A DNA stretch of 64,000 nucleotides from NCBI RefSeq assembly GCF_042680605.1, contig NZ_JBHUEE010000006.1:124001-188000 (forward strand). The letters are read 5' to 3'. A model generated the notes under the pieces. That model had not been told where the DNA came from. It did not search any database and saw only the letters and a list, made by a program, of their open reading frames with translations. Positions 1 through 8,420 of the stretch are shown piece after piece. Made by a program: the position numbers and the translations under genes. The stretch is from Allobogoriella deserti. GTDB lineage: Bacteria > Actinomycetota > Actinomycetes > Actinomycetales > Actinomycetaceae. Position 1 is the stretch's first letter. Every line of letters starts with the position of its first letter.

Positions 1-1023
1 CTGATTGAGAACGGAACGCACGTGGTACGGGCGGCCGTTGAGCAGGAACGCGTCCCGGTCGGTCGCGGTGGTGCGCACACCGAGGTAGGAGCTGACGGCG
101 TCGAGCGTGGCGCCTGCCGCGTCGGTCAGACGCACGGTCGTGTCCACCAGCCGCGGATGCTCGGGGGACCAGGTCAGCTCGTCCGCGGCTTGCCCGTTGC
201 GCTGGCGGGCGATCGGCACGGTCAACTCCACCTCGGTCCTGGTGCGCGGAACCTCCACCTCGACCGTGCCGAAGTCCTCGTCGCGCTCGTCGAACCGCAG
301 GTGCACGCCGATGCGGCTCCCGGCGGGCGCCGCGCCGCGCAGCCGGACGGTGAGGTCGACGGCGTGCGGTCCGGCGGGCAGCCACCTGAGATCGGCGATG
401 CTCGCCTCCGGGACCGCCTCCAACCACACGGTCTGCCAGATGCCGGTGGTCCGCCGGTACCAGATCGCGTGGGCGCGCTCGTGCCAGTCCTGCTTCCCGC
501 GCGGCTGGGTGAGGTCGTGCGGGTCGTCCTCGGCCCGCACCACCAGCGTGTGCTCGCTCTCCTGATCCAGCAGGTGGGTCACGTCGAACGTGAACGGGGT
601 GTGCCCGCCCTCGTGCTCGCCGACGAACGCGCCGTCGATCCACACCGAGGCCCGGTAGTCGACCGCGCCGAAGTGCAGCAGAACCCTCGGCGAACGCTCG
701 GACACCCCGGCCCCGGCCAGGTCCGCCCGGGTGATGCTCCGCTGGTACCAGACCACGGGGTGGAAGCCGGGCTCGTCGACGCCGGAGGCGACCGACTCCG
801 GCGGGAACGGCACCCGGATCTCCCGGCTCGTGGGCAGCCCCGCGGCCCATCCCTCCGTGAGGCCGGTGTTGTCGTCGTCGTGCTGGAAGGCCCACACGCC
901 GTCGAGGTCGGCCCAGGCGGCGCGCATGAGCTGGGGCCGCGGGTAGCTGCCGTCCTGCCGGCTGGCGAGCGGGAGGCCGCCGGGAGCGGGCGCGGTCTGG
1001 GCACGGGTCGCGTCGGAGGTCAT
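1..1023 (-). CDS. Glycoside hydrolase family 2 protein, N-terminal part (cut by window start)
   Basis: This is the amino-terminal 341 codons of a beta-galactosidase/beta-glucuronidase-type enzyme; the rest lies left of the window. The protein opens with a sugar-binding jelly-roll domain: VWYQRS near residue 90, then VLLHFGAVDYRASVWIDG and GEHEGGHTPFTFDVT, the hallmark strand order of GH2 N-terminal domains. A second immunoglobulin-like domain follows (residues ~195-310). The catalytic barrel has just begun at the edge (LNGRPYHVRSV). The ATG at 1023 is the first in-frame start. No signal peptide is seen, so a cytoplasmic enzyme acting on imported oligosaccharides is inferred. It is transcribed away from a LacI regulator, with a palindromic operator in the 64-bp gap, so induction by its sugar is likely. 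The exact substrate cannot be told without the catalytic domain. Confidence 0.88.
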   Translation of the reverse strand, partial: MTSDATRAQTAPAPGGLPLASRQDGSYPRPQLMRAAWADLDGVWAFQHDDDNTGLTEGWAAGLPTSREIRVPFPPESVASGVDEPGFHPVVWYQRSITRADLAGAGVSERSPRVLLHFGAVDYRASVWIDGAFVGEHEGGHTPFTFDVTHLLDQESEHTLVVRAEDDPHDLTQPRGKQDWHERAHAIWYRRTTGIWQTVWLEAVPEASIADLRWLPAGPHAVDLTVRLRGAAPAGSRIGVHLRFDERDEDFGTVEVEVPRTRTEVELTVPIARQRNGQAADELTWSPEHPRLVDTTVRLTDAAGATLDAVSSYLGVRTTATDRDAFLLNGRPYHVRSVLNQ

Positions 1024-1043
1024 ACGGGCGAGCCTACCGATCA

Positions 1044-1057
1044 TTCCAGCGCTGTAA
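1044..1057. promoter_or_regulatory. Probable LacI-family operator
   Basis: TTCCAGCGCTGTAA is a 14-bp inverted repeat with one mismatched pair and a central CG, the usual form of LacI-family operators. It lies between the divergent GH2 gene (start 1023) and the LacI gene (start 1088), so it could repress both. Confidence 0.6.
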
Positions 1058-1087
1058 AGCGGCGTCCGCGGCCGATACGGTAAGCCC

Positions 1088-2095
1088 GTGAAGAGGGTGA
1101 CCCTGCAGGACGTCGCGGACCACGCCGGGGTGTCGATGAAGACCGTCTCCAACGTGGTGCGGAACTACCGGCACGTGAGCCCGGCGATGCGGGCGCGCGT
1201 GCAGGCCGCGATCGATGAACTCGGCTATCGACCCGACGTGCGGGGCCGTAACCTCGCCACCGGCCGGTCGGGGATGCTGGCGCTCGCGTTCCCGGACCTT
1301 CGGCGGCCCTACTTCGCCGAGCTGGCCCACACCTTCGCGCGGGTGAGCGTGGCCCGCGGGTACCGCCTGCTGCTCGAGGAGACCGGCGCCGACCCTGACG
1401 GCGAGCGCGCCGCGCTGCGCGACCGTGACGCCGGCCTGGTGGACGGCCTGATCGTCCACCCGCAGGCCTTGTCCGCCGCGGAGCTGAGCGAGCTGAGCCA
1501 GGACACGCCGGTGGTCTTCCTCGGCGAGGACGAGCAGCCGGCGGGCGCCGACCAGGTCGCCATCGACAACGTGGCCGCCGCCGACGACGCCGTCACCCAT
1601 CTGGTCCGTGCCGGTCGGACCCGCATCGGGTTCCTCGGACACGAGACGGGCGCCCTGTCACGAACCTCGCAGCTGCGACTCGAGGGGTTCCGCCGGGGAC
1701 TGGAACGGGCCGGCAGGCCCCTCGAAGAGACCCTGCTCATCGACCGCGACGAGGGAGACGCGGTCGGCGGTGAGCACGCACTCGCCGCCGCCCTCGACGG
1801 CGGTCTCGAGGTGGACGGGCTGGTCTGCCGCGACGACCTCGCCGCCGTCGGGGCGCTGCGGGCCCTGCGGCTGCGCGGGATCTCGGTACCGCAGGAGGTT
1901 GCCGTTGTCGGTTGGGACGACATCGAGCTCACGGCCAGTACAGTTCCCTCGCTGACCACGGTCGCGCCGGACGTGGATGCACTTGCCGAGCGTGCGCTCG
2001 ACCTGTTGGTGGAGCGGATCGACGGCTCGGACGCGCCGGGTCGGAACGTGACCGTGCCGTACCAGCTCGTTGTCCGTGAGAGCGCGCCCGGGTAG
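1088..2095 (+). CDS. LacI family transcriptional regulator
   Basis: A 335-aa sugar-responsive repressor of normal family length. The N-terminal helix-turn-helix is textbook: VTLQDVADHAGVSMKTVSNVVRN at residues 4-26, then the hinge with SPAMRARVQAAIDELGYRPD. The periplasmic-binding-protein-like effector domain fills residues ~60-330, with IDNVAAADDAVTHLV and a terminal GWDDIELTASTVPSLTTV motif typical of the family. A GTG start at 1088 is used here; a GTG nine bases downstream (1097) is also possible. It is divergent from the GH2 glycosidase and a palindromic operator sits between them. Local control of that glycosidase operon and autoregulation are inferred. Confidence 0.93.
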   Translation: MKRVTLQDVADHAGVSMKTVSNVVRNYRHVSPAMRARVQAAIDELGYRPDVRGRNLATGRSGMLALAFPDLRRPYFAELAHTFARVSVARGYRLLLEETGADPDGERAALRDRDAGLVDGLIVHPQALSAAELSELSQDTPVVFLGEDEQPAGADQVAIDNVAAADDAVTHLVRAGRTRIGFLGHETGALSRTSQLRLEGFRRGLERAGRPLEETLLIDRDEGDAVGGEHALAAALDGGLEVDGLVCRDDLAAVGALRALRLRGISVPQEVAVVGWDDIELTASTVPSLTTVAPDVDALAERALDLLVERIDGSDAPGRNVTVPYQLVVRESAPG

Positions 2096-2114
2096 TCAGC
2101 CCTTGGGCGCCGCC

Positions 2115-2984
2115 TCAGTTCGCCGTCGGCGCCGGCGGGTTCTGCCGGGTGATGCCGATGCTCGCCGCGACGACGCACGCCAGCGCCGCCCACTGCGCGA
2201 GGCCGAGATGCTCGGCGACGAAGAGGAAGCCGGCCAGCGCGGCGAATGCCGGCTCCAGGCTCATCAGGATCCCGAAGACGCCGGGCCGTAGTGACCGCAG
2301 GGCGACGAGCTCAGCGCTGTACGGGATCACCGAGCTCATCAGCGCCACCACGGCGCCGACGGCGAGCAGATGCAGCGAGGCGAGCTCGCCGGCGTGCCCG
2401 ATCAGCTGTACCGGCGCGATCCCGACGGCGCCGACGAGCGAGGCGATGGCGAGTCCGTCGAGGCCGCGCCACCGTGCACCGGTGGACTTGCTGAGCAGGA
2501 TGTAGCACGCCCACGCCGCTCCGGCCAGGAGGGCGAAGCCCACGCCGGGCGCCGTGATGTCGCCGGGCTCCAGCCCGAGCAGCAGGACTCCAACCGCGGC
2601 GAGTAGCACCCAGATCAGGTCCCGCGCTCGGCGCGAGCCGAGCAGGGCGACGGTCAGCGGGCCGATGAATTCGATGGTGACCGCGATGCCGATCGGGATG
2701 CGGGCGAAGGACTGGTAGATCGACCAGTTCATCAGCCCCAGGGCCGCGCCGAAGCCGAGGACCACGAGCCAGTCCTGCCGGCTGCGGCCTCGCAGGCGGG
2801 GCCGGGTGATCGCCAGCAGGATCAGCGTCGAGAAGGCCAGCCGGAGCCAGACCAGCGTGGTGGGGGAGGCCTCGTCGAAGAGCGTCTTGGCGATCCCGGC
2901 GCCGAACTGGACGGAGCAGATGCCGATCAGGACGAGCAGGACGGGGGCCCGGGCGGCCGACCGTGGCGACAGGCGAGGGATCAC
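2115..2984 (-). CDS. EamA (DMT) family membrane exporter
   Basis: A 289-aa integral membrane protein with about ten hydrophobic segments and the internal two-fold repeat of EamA/RhtA-type drug-metabolite transporters. Recognisable stretches include the first helix after a short basic start, SFARIPIGIAVTIEFIGPLTVAL at the end of the first half, and SSVIPYSAELVALRSL plus SLEPAFAALAGFLF in the second half. The latter are characteristic of the RhtA/YdcZ group that exports amino acids or other small metabolites. The start is the GTG at 2984. It converges with the LacI gene, with only 19 bases between them. The substrate is not predictable from the sequence. Confidence 0.88.
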   Translation of the reverse strand: MIPRLSPRSAARAPVLLVLIGICSVQFGAGIAKTLFDEASPTTLVWLRLAFSTLILLAITRPRLRGRSRQDWLVVLGFGAALGLMNWSIYQSFARIPIGIAVTIEFIGPLTVALLGSRRARDLIWVLLAAVGVLLLGLEPGDITAPGVGFALLAGAAWACYILLSKSTGARWRGLDGLAIASLVGAVGIAPVQLIGHAGELASLHLLAVGAVVALMSSVIPYSAELVALRSLRPGVFGILMSLEPAFAALAGFLFVAEHLGLAQWAALACVVAASIGITRQNPPAPTAN

Positions 2985-3026
2985 CGGGCCAGGCTATGTC
3001 GGCCGCGCGTCGACTTCGCCGTCGGC

Positions 3027-3152
3027 CTAGCCGGGCAGCAGGTCGAGGGTCGACAGCGCCGCCGCGAGAGCGGCCGCGACGGCGAGGACCGTGACGGGCA
3101 CGATGACGATCGCCCGCTGACGTTGCCTGGTCCGGATGTCCGACGTGGCCAT
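3027..3152 (-). CDS. Small single-pass membrane protein (41 aa)
   Basis: A short ORF encoding 41 residues: a basic N-terminus (MATSDIRTRQRQRA) followed by a single hydrophobic helix of about 22 residues (VIVPVTVLAVAAALAAALSTL) and the end DLLPG. A GGGAG ribosome-binding site lies seven bases upstream of the ATG at 3152. Charge distribution suggests the N-terminus is cytoplasmic. It lies upstream of, and in the same direction as, the EamA exporter, 42 bp away, and may be co-transcribed. No family is recognised. The good Shine-Dalgarno site and clear membrane helix make it more than a chance frame. Confidence 0.5.
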   Translation of the reverse strand: MATSDIRTRQRQRAIVIVPVTVLAVAAALAAALSTLDLLPG

Positions 3153-3372
3153 GGGTTTCTCCCGTTCCGTGGTGTCGAAGGCCGACGGCGCACCGGACGA
3201 ACCGGCGCGGTAGCTGATGCAGGCGACCCTACGGAGCTCCTGATGGCGCCGTCGTCGGCCGCAGGGATGGTTGCGGTGCCGGTGCGGTCATTCCGTGGTC
3301 GGATATCGCCGCGGGTACCTTCCCTGCCGGTCACCCGGGGCGCGATGCTGAAGGCGGCCCGGGAGGACGCCG

Positions 3373-5544
3373 ATGGATCACCACGGGAAGCCGGCCGCGA
3401 GTGCGGCACAGATGGACGCCGACGCGATCGTCGTCGGCAGCGGATTCGGCGGCGCCGTGGCCGCCGCGCGGCTCGCGCAGGCCGGGTTCTCGGTGCTCGT
3501 CCTGGAACGTGGTCGGCGGTGGCACGCCGGCACCTTCCCACGCGAGCCACGCCTCGAGGCCGGATGGCTTTGGCAGCTCGAGCAGGGCCTGTACGAGATC
3601 CGCTGGCTCGGCCGGATGGCCAGCGTCCACGGCGCAGGCTGGGGCGGTGGCTCGTTGGTGTACGCCAACGTCTTCGCGCGGCCGTACGACGCCGCACTGG
3701 ATCCGCGTTGGCCCCGTCACCTCCGGCGGCACGCGCTCGACCCGTACTACGACCTCGCGGCGCACATGCTCGGTGTCGGCCCGGTGGCGGACGACCCCAG
3801 GACGGGCCGCCCACCGGCGCGGACCTCAATCATGGAGCATCTGGTCGACGACATGGGCATCGCTCCCGGGACGGTCCGCCCGAACGTCGCCGTGACGTTC
3901 GGCGAGACCGAACGGTGGCGACCGAACAGGCACGGCGCCGCGCGTCGCGGTTGCGCCTTCGTCGGTGAGTGCGTGCTCGGATGCAATCACGGCGCGAAGA
4001 ACACCCTCGATGTGACCTACCTTCACGCCGCCGAGAAGGCCGGTGCCCGCGGCGTCACCGACACCGAGGTCCGGCGGATCGAGCAGGTCGAGGGCGGCTA
4101 TCGCGTCATCGCCACGCGCCCGTCGGACCCGCGCTCACCGGATCGCGCATGGCAGGCCCCGCGACTGGTGCTGGCCGCGGGGGCCGTGGCCACCACGGAG
4201 CTACTGCTGCGCGCCCGCGACCTCGACCGGACCCTTCCTGACCTGTCACCTCGGCTGGGCGAGGGCTTCTCCGGGAACGGCGACTTCCTCACCCTCGGGG
4301 AGCTGCCCCAGCCGCCGGGCGACATGACCACAGGGCCCACCATCACCACCACGACGGTGCTCGACGTGCCCGAGGGCCGGACCACGGTCTGGTTCCAGGT
4401 CCAGGACGGCGCCTACCCGGTACCGCTGCGCGACCTGGCCGACGCCGTCCTCCCGGCACGTCGGTTGCGGGCCCTGGTCCGCAGGTGGCGCAAGACGGAC
4501 CCGCGGCACGGGTTCGCCGTCCTCGCCATGGGCAAGGACTCTGCGGGCGGCCGCCTCCACCTCGGGCGCAACGGCCGCGCGAGGCTGCGCTGGCGCAACC
4601 GTTGGCAGGGCCACCTCTACCGGTCCCAGCGGCGCGTCGGTCCGCTCCTGGCCCGAGAGCTGCGTGCCCGCCTCTACAACCCGGTGACGTGGTCGGTGCT
4701 GCGCCGCACGGTCACCGTGCACCCGCTCGGTGGTGTCCCCGTCGGCCCGGACAAGGCGAGCGGTGTCGTGGACGAGGCCGGTGAGGTCCACGGCTACCCC
4801 GGCCTGTCCGTGATGGATGGATCGGTGCTGCCCGCGGCGACCGGTGTCAATCCCTCCGCCACGATCCTGGCGGTCGCGGAACGGTCGATCGAGACCGCCA
4901 TCCGACGGTCGGGCCGGGAGCAGTGGCGGGCACCGGAGTGGGCCGAGGTGAAGCCAGTGCCGGTCCCGGAGGACGCCGCGTTCGCGTACCGGGCCGGCGT
5001 GCGAGCGGCGACGGCGGGTGACGGCGTCAGGTTCGACGAGCAGATGCGCTCGCGCCCGGGGCGGCGGCCGCACGTGACGATGTCGCTGCACGCGGACCTG
5101 CCGAGCCTGGACCGATTCCTCGCCGACCCGGACCACGCCATCGCCATGGACGGGCACATCGACATCGATGGGCTCGCCGTCGGCGCCGCGATCAGCGGCA
5201 CACTCTCCCTCTTCCCGGACGGGCGCGCCGTGGCGATGCGCTACGACCTGCATTTCGAGGACGACGGCGGCCGGCCCTGGCACCTGAGCGGCGGCAAGAG
5301 TGTGCGGCGCCGGACGCCGGCTGGTCTGTTGACCGGCCTGACCCGCCTGCACACCGAGATTGGCCCGGACGACGGCGGCACAGGGGGAGGCCGCGTGCGG
5401 TTGGAGATCAGTGCCTCCGGCGTCGTCGGCCTGCTCCGCTCGATCCGGGGGGTGGGCTTCACCCGTCTCCGGCGGGTGCGGGCGGTGGTCCGGTTCGGTG
5501 CCTTCTTCGTGGCATCCGCACGACGGCGGCGTGAGGCGGCCTGA
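3373..5544 (+). CDS. GMC-family FAD oxidoreductase with extra C-terminal domain
   Basis: A 723-aa flavoprotein related to cholesterol oxidase-type GMC oxidoreductases. The dinucleotide-binding motif GSGFGG is at residues 22-27 and is followed by an ERG glutamate that binds the ribose. Other marks are HGAGWGGGSLVYANV (FAD attachment), the flavin-proximal HPLGG segment near residue 450, and GVNPSATILAVAERS at the end of the FAD fold (~res. 490-510). About 160 extra residues follow (from HVTMSLHADLPSLDRFL to the end); they are beta-rich in appearance, not part of the core oxidase and not recognised. Start: ATG 3373 with GGGAGG upstream. It precedes a TetR-SMR operon. A hydrophobic or sterol-like alcohol as substrate is inference. 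Confidence 0.85.
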   Translation: MDHHGKPAASAAQMDADAIVVGSGFGGAVAAARLAQAGFSVLVLERGRRWHAGTFPREPRLEAGWLWQLEQGLYEIRWLGRMASVHGAGWGGGSLVYANVFARPYDAALDPRWPRHLRRHALDPYYDLAAHMLGVGPVADDPRTGRPPARTSIMEHLVDDMGIAPGTVRPNVAVTFGETERWRPNRHGAARRGCAFVGECVLGCNHGAKNTLDVTYLHAAEKAGARGVTDTEVRRIEQVEGGYRVIATRPSDPRSPDRAWQAPRLVLAAGAVATTELLLRARDLDRTLPDLSPRLGEGFSGNGDFLTLGELPQPPGDMTTGPTITTTTVLDVPEGRTTVWFQVQDGAYPVPLRDLADAVLPARRLRALVRRWRKTDPRHGFAVLAMGKDSAGGRLHLGRNGRARLRWRNRWQGHLYRSQRRVGPLLARELRARLYNPVTWSVLRRTVTVHPLGGVPVGPDKASGVVDEAGEVHGYPGLSVMDGSVLPAATGVNPSATILAVAERSIETAIRRSGREQWRAPEWAEVKPVPVPEDAAFAYRAGVRAATAGDGVRFDEQMRSRPGRRPHVTMSLHADLPSLDRFLADPDHAIAMDGHIDIDGLAVGAAISGTLSLFPDGRAVAMRYDLHFEDDGGRPWHLSGGKSVRRRTPAGLLTGLTRLHTEIGPDDGGTGGGRVRLEISASGVVGLLRSIRGVGFTRLRRVRAVVRFGAFFVASARRRREAA

Positions 5545-5548
5545 CAGC

Positions 5549-5568
5549 TTTACCTTCCGGTTGGTAAA
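5549..5568. promoter_or_regulatory. TetR operator in front of TetR-SMR operon
   Basis: TTTACCTTCCGGTTGGTAAA is an inverted repeat (TTTACC...GGTAAA with a CCGG centre) ending nine bases before the regulator ATG at 5578. Its position over the presumed promoter suggests autorepression by the TetR protein and control of the two downstream efflux genes. Confidence 0.7.
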
Positions 5569-5577
5569 GTGCGTGGT

Positions 5578-6144
5578 ATGGCCCCCACCACCCGCGAACG
5601 GATCCTGCACGCGGCGAAGGAACTTGCCGAGGAACATCGGTCCGTCACCGGCGTCACGATCTCGCTCGAGTCCGTCTCGGAGAGGTCGGGCCTGACCAAG
5701 CCCGGTCTGATGTACCACTTCGCCTCCAAGGAGGCGCTCATGGTCGGCCTCGTCGAGCAAGCGGCCGAAGAGTGGGACCGACGAATCCGCAACGCAGCCG
5801 GAGCCGACCCGGCCGACCTGTCCCCGTTCGACCGCCACCGCGGCTACGTCCGCACGGCGATGACCGCGGAACTCTCCCGCGCCGACTACTGGATCTTCGC
5901 CGATGCGCTCTACCAACCGAGCCTGGCGAGGCCCTGGCAGGAGCGGCTCGCGTCCTGGTTCGAGACCGATGGCGTAGGGCAGCAGGCGCGCGCCCTGCTC
6001 ACCGCCGCCCGGTTCTGCGCCGATGGGGCCTGGGCCGCCGAGGCGACCGGTGTCTTCCCCGCTGAGGATCTGGCCGCCGTGTGCGAGCGCGCCCTGGGCC
6101 TGGTCGACGCCGCGGAGTTCGGGCAAGGCGAGGCGACCGCGTGA
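5578..6144 (+). CDS. TetR family regulator of SMR efflux operon
   Basis: A 188-aa repressor. The DNA-binding domain covers residues 1-55: TRERILHAAKELAEEH, then the helix-turn-helix ISLESVSERSGLTKPGLMYHFASKEALMVGLVEQ. The rest is the helical ligand/dimer domain. The ATG at 5578 is chosen. An in-frame GTG at 5569 abuts the operator, and neither start has a clear Shine-Dalgarno site, so translation may be leaderless. The stop overlaps the GTG of the first SMR gene (GTGA), so the three genes form one operon. It most likely senses a cationic drug or similar ligand that the SMR pair exports; the ligand is unknown. Confidence 0.88.
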   Translation: MAPTTRERILHAAKELAEEHRSVTGVTISLESVSERSGLTKPGLMYHFASKEALMVGLVEQAAEEWDRRIRNAAGADPADLSPFDRHRGYVRTAMTAELSRADYWIFADALYQPSLARPWQERLASWFETDGVGQQARALLTAARFCADGAWAAEATGVFPAEDLAAVCERALGLVDAAEFGQGEATA

Positions 6145-6494
6145 ACCGCTGGGGCCTGCTCGCCGGCGCGATCCTCGCGGAGGTGGCAGGGACAATGGCG
6201 CTGCGTGCCAGCGTCGACCATGCCGGGTGGGCGCCCGTCGTCGTGGTGGGGTACGCCGCGGCCTATACCCTCCTCGGGCTCTCGCTGCGCAGCGGCCTGA
6301 CGATCGGTGTCGCCTACGGCATCTGGGGCGCGTGCGGTGTGGCCCTGACCGCCGTGCTGGGCACGGTGCTCTTCGGCGAGGTCCTGAGTGGGGTGGCGAT
6401 CCTCGGCCTCGGCCTCATCATCGTCGGCGTCGTCCTCATCGAGACCGGGGCACGCCACACCGAGCGCGCGGCGACGCAGGAGGTGAGGTCATGA
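6141..6494 (+). CDS. SMR family multidrug efflux subunit (first of pair)
   Basis: A 117-aa protein with four transmembrane helices, the size and topology of EmrE/QacE transporters. The membrane-embedded glutamate that couples proton and drug binding is Glu14 in LAGAILAEVAGT. The loop/TM3 motif SGLTIGVAYGIWGACGVALTA is the family signature (GxAYxxWxGxG). The GTG at 6141 overlaps the regulator stop, and the 3' end overlaps the next SMR gene by four bases (ATGA). Two adjacent, non-identical SMR genes usually form a heterodimeric pump like YkkCD or EbrAB. A hydrophilic tail of about 15 residues follows the last helix. Confidence 0.9.
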   Translation: MNRWGLLAGAILAEVAGTMALRASVDHAGWAPVVVVGYAAAYTLLGLSLRSGLTIGVAYGIWGACGVALTAVLGTVLFGEVLSGVAILGLGLIIVGVVLIETGARHTERAATQEVRS

Positions 6495-6805
6495 GTTGGG
6501 TGTGGCTGGCCGTCGCGATCGCCGCCGAGATCCTCGCCACGCTGAGCCTGCGAGCCTCGGACGGGCTCCGCCGTCGCCGTTGGCTGATCCCCGTCGTGGC
6601 CGGGTATGCCGTGGCATTCGTCTGTCTCGCCCGTGCGCTCGCAGCTGGCATGGCCGTCGGCGTGGCCTACGGGATCTGGACGGCCGTCGGCATCGCCCTG
6701 GTGGCGCTGTTCGCGAGGGCGATCTGGAACGAGCCGCTGACCCGGCGGATGATCGCGGGCATCGCCGTGATCACGCTCGGCGTCGTCCTGGTCGAGGTGG
6801 GATAG
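6491..6805 (+). CDS. SMR family multidrug efflux subunit (second of pair)
   Basis: A 104-aa four-helix SMR protein. The essential glutamate is Glu13 (AIAAEILATLSLRASDG), and TM3 carries MAVGVAYGIWTAVGIALVAL. The short basic loop DGLRRRRW after helix 1 differs from the first subunit, consistent with opposite membrane insertion of the two partners, as in antiparallel SMR heterodimers (inference from loop charge). It is the last gene of the TetR-SMR-SMR operon; its ATG overlaps the preceding stop. Confidence 0.9.
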   Translation: MSWVWLAVAIAAEILATLSLRASDGLRRRRWLIPVVAGYAVAFVCLARALAAGMAVGVAYGIWTAVGIALVALFARAIWNEPLTRRMIAGIAVITLGVVLVEVG

Positions 6806-6965
6806 CGGCAGGCGGCCCCGGGTGGACGCGGCGGCCAAGCGTGCCGGGCCGGACAAGGCGACGGGTTCGTGAGTCGCATCCTGTTCGAGGTGCTGCTTCC
6901 CCTCGCGACCCGCGCCGTCCGCCCATGCTCGAGGCGCGCGTCGGATCTGACCGGTCGCCACGCGG

Positions 6966-8294
6966 TCACCGGGTCGATCTGGCCGGCTCCGGTGTAATCT
7001 GCCGCGGCCGGACCACCAAGACCACGACGACGTTGGCGAGGACCATGCCGCCGGCGATGACCAGGGCCATCGCCGTTGCCCCGGTGCCCAGGATGCCGAC
7101 CAGCGGCGCGGTCAGGGCCCCGACACCGAACTGGACCGCTCCGAGCAGCGCCGCGGCGGTGCCGGCGGCCTCGCCATGCCGCGACAGCGCCAGCGCGGGG
7201 GCGTTCGGCAGGGCCAGGCCCGCGGAGGCCAGCACCAGCCACAGTGGGATCAGGAGGCCGAACATCCCGGCGGTCTCGGTGGCGGCGAGCAGGAGGAGGA
7301 CCAATCCGGCGACGGCACCGGCGGCCAGGGCACCGGTGAGGATCTGGGCCGGCGCGAAGCGCCGTAACAGGCGGACGTTGAACTGTGTGGCCGCGATCAG
7401 GCCGATCGCCCCCGCGCCGAAGACGAACCCGTACTCCTGCTCGCTCAACCCGTACTGCTCCTGGAACACGAACGAGGACCCGGAGACGTAGGCGAACATC
7501 GCCGCCATCGCCAGGCCGGCGACGAGGATCAGCCCGACGTAGGTCCGGTCTGTCAGGAGCCGACCGTAGACTCGGATGGTCCCGAGCGTGCCGCCGCTGC
7601 GGCGGGCAGATTTCGGCAGCGACTCCGGCAGGGCGAGCGCGGTGATGGTCAGGATCGCGACGCCGAGGACGGCGAGGACGACGAAGACGCCGCGCCACGA
7701 GGTCACGCCGAGGACGACTCCGCCCAGCGTCGGCGCGAGCACGGGTGCGGCACCCATGACGAGCATGAGCCGGGAGAGTGTCTTGGCCGCCGCCAGTCCG
7801 GTGAACAGATCGCGGACCACGGCCATGGCGACCACCGTTGCGGCGGCGGCGCCCAGACCCTGCAGCACGCGCAGCACGCCGAGTGTCGCGAGGTTCGGTG
7901 CGACGGCGCAGGCGAGTGAGGCCAGGACGTGCACGCAGACTCCGGCGAGCAACGGCGGGCGGCGGCCGACGGCGTCCGAGACCGGCCCGACGAGCAACTG
8001 GCCCAACGCCAGGCCGACCAGCGTCCCGGTCAGCGTGAGCTGGGCCGAGGCAGCCGTGGTCATCAGATCGTCGGTGATGGTCGGCAGCGCCGGCAGATAC
8101 ATGTCCACCGTCAGCGGGCCGATCGCGATGAGCACACCGAGAGTGAGGACGAGCCGCAGCCGCTCGCCGGACGTCATGCGTTCCCCGGGTGTGAGCGCCG
8201 GCCGCTCCGGGTCGTCATAATCTGGAGCTGGCCGGGCCGGCGCCTCCTGCTGCATCGGCGACGTCGTCACACGATCCTCATCCCCGTGCGTCAT
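6966..8294 (-). CDS. Bcr/CflA-type MFS drug efflux transporter
   Basis: A 442-aa, twelve-helix major facilitator of the DHA1 group. After a 45-residue hydrophilic N-terminus comes IGPLTVDMYLPALPTITDDL, the Bcr/CflA motif in TM1, then the loop 2-3 motif GQLLVGPVSDAVGRRPPLLAG and the TM5 antiporter motif around LMLVMGAAPVLAPTLGGVVLG. The ATG at 8294 is preferred because GGGAG lies eight bases upstream; a GTG two codons earlier is too close to that site. Drug:proton antiport in the cytoplasmic membrane is known for the family; the drug is not predictable. It is transcribed in the same direction as helR, 127 bp downstream of it, and might belong to the same rifamycin-responsive transcript. Confidence 0.9.
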   Translation of the reverse strand: MTHGDEDRVTTSPMQQEAPARPAPDYDDPERPALTPGERMTSGERLRLVLTLGVLIAIGPLTVDMYLPALPTITDDLMTTAASAQLTLTGTLVGLALGQLLVGPVSDAVGRRPPLLAGVCVHVLASLACAVAPNLATLGVLRVLQGLGAAAATVVAMAVVRDLFTGLAAAKTLSRLMLVMGAAPVLAPTLGGVVLGVTSWRGVFVVLAVLGVAILTITALALPESLPKSARRSGGTLGTIRVYGRLLTDRTYVGLILVAGLAMAAMFAYVSGSSFVFQEQYGLSEQEYGFVFGAGAIGLIAATQFNVRLLRRFAPAQILTGALAAGAVAGLVLLLLAATETAGMFGLLIPLWLVLASAGLALPNAPALALSRHGEAAGTAAALLGAVQFGVGALTAPLVGILGTGATAMALVIAGGMVLANVVVVLVVRPRQITPEPARSTR

Positions 8295-8420
8295 TCGCAC
8301 GACTCCCTTCGCTCGACCGATGCCCGACGTCGCCAGCGTCCGGAAGCGTGCCGGAATTCCCGGCCCACTGCCGGCGGGTGCGCAGCCTCCTGCGCCGTCC
8401 CGACGCTGCGTCTCACACGT

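Noticed and set aside
4246..6195. A 649-codon open frame opposite the GMC oxidase and TetR genes
   Set aside because: Low-complexity composition and no motifs; both + strand genes are well supported.
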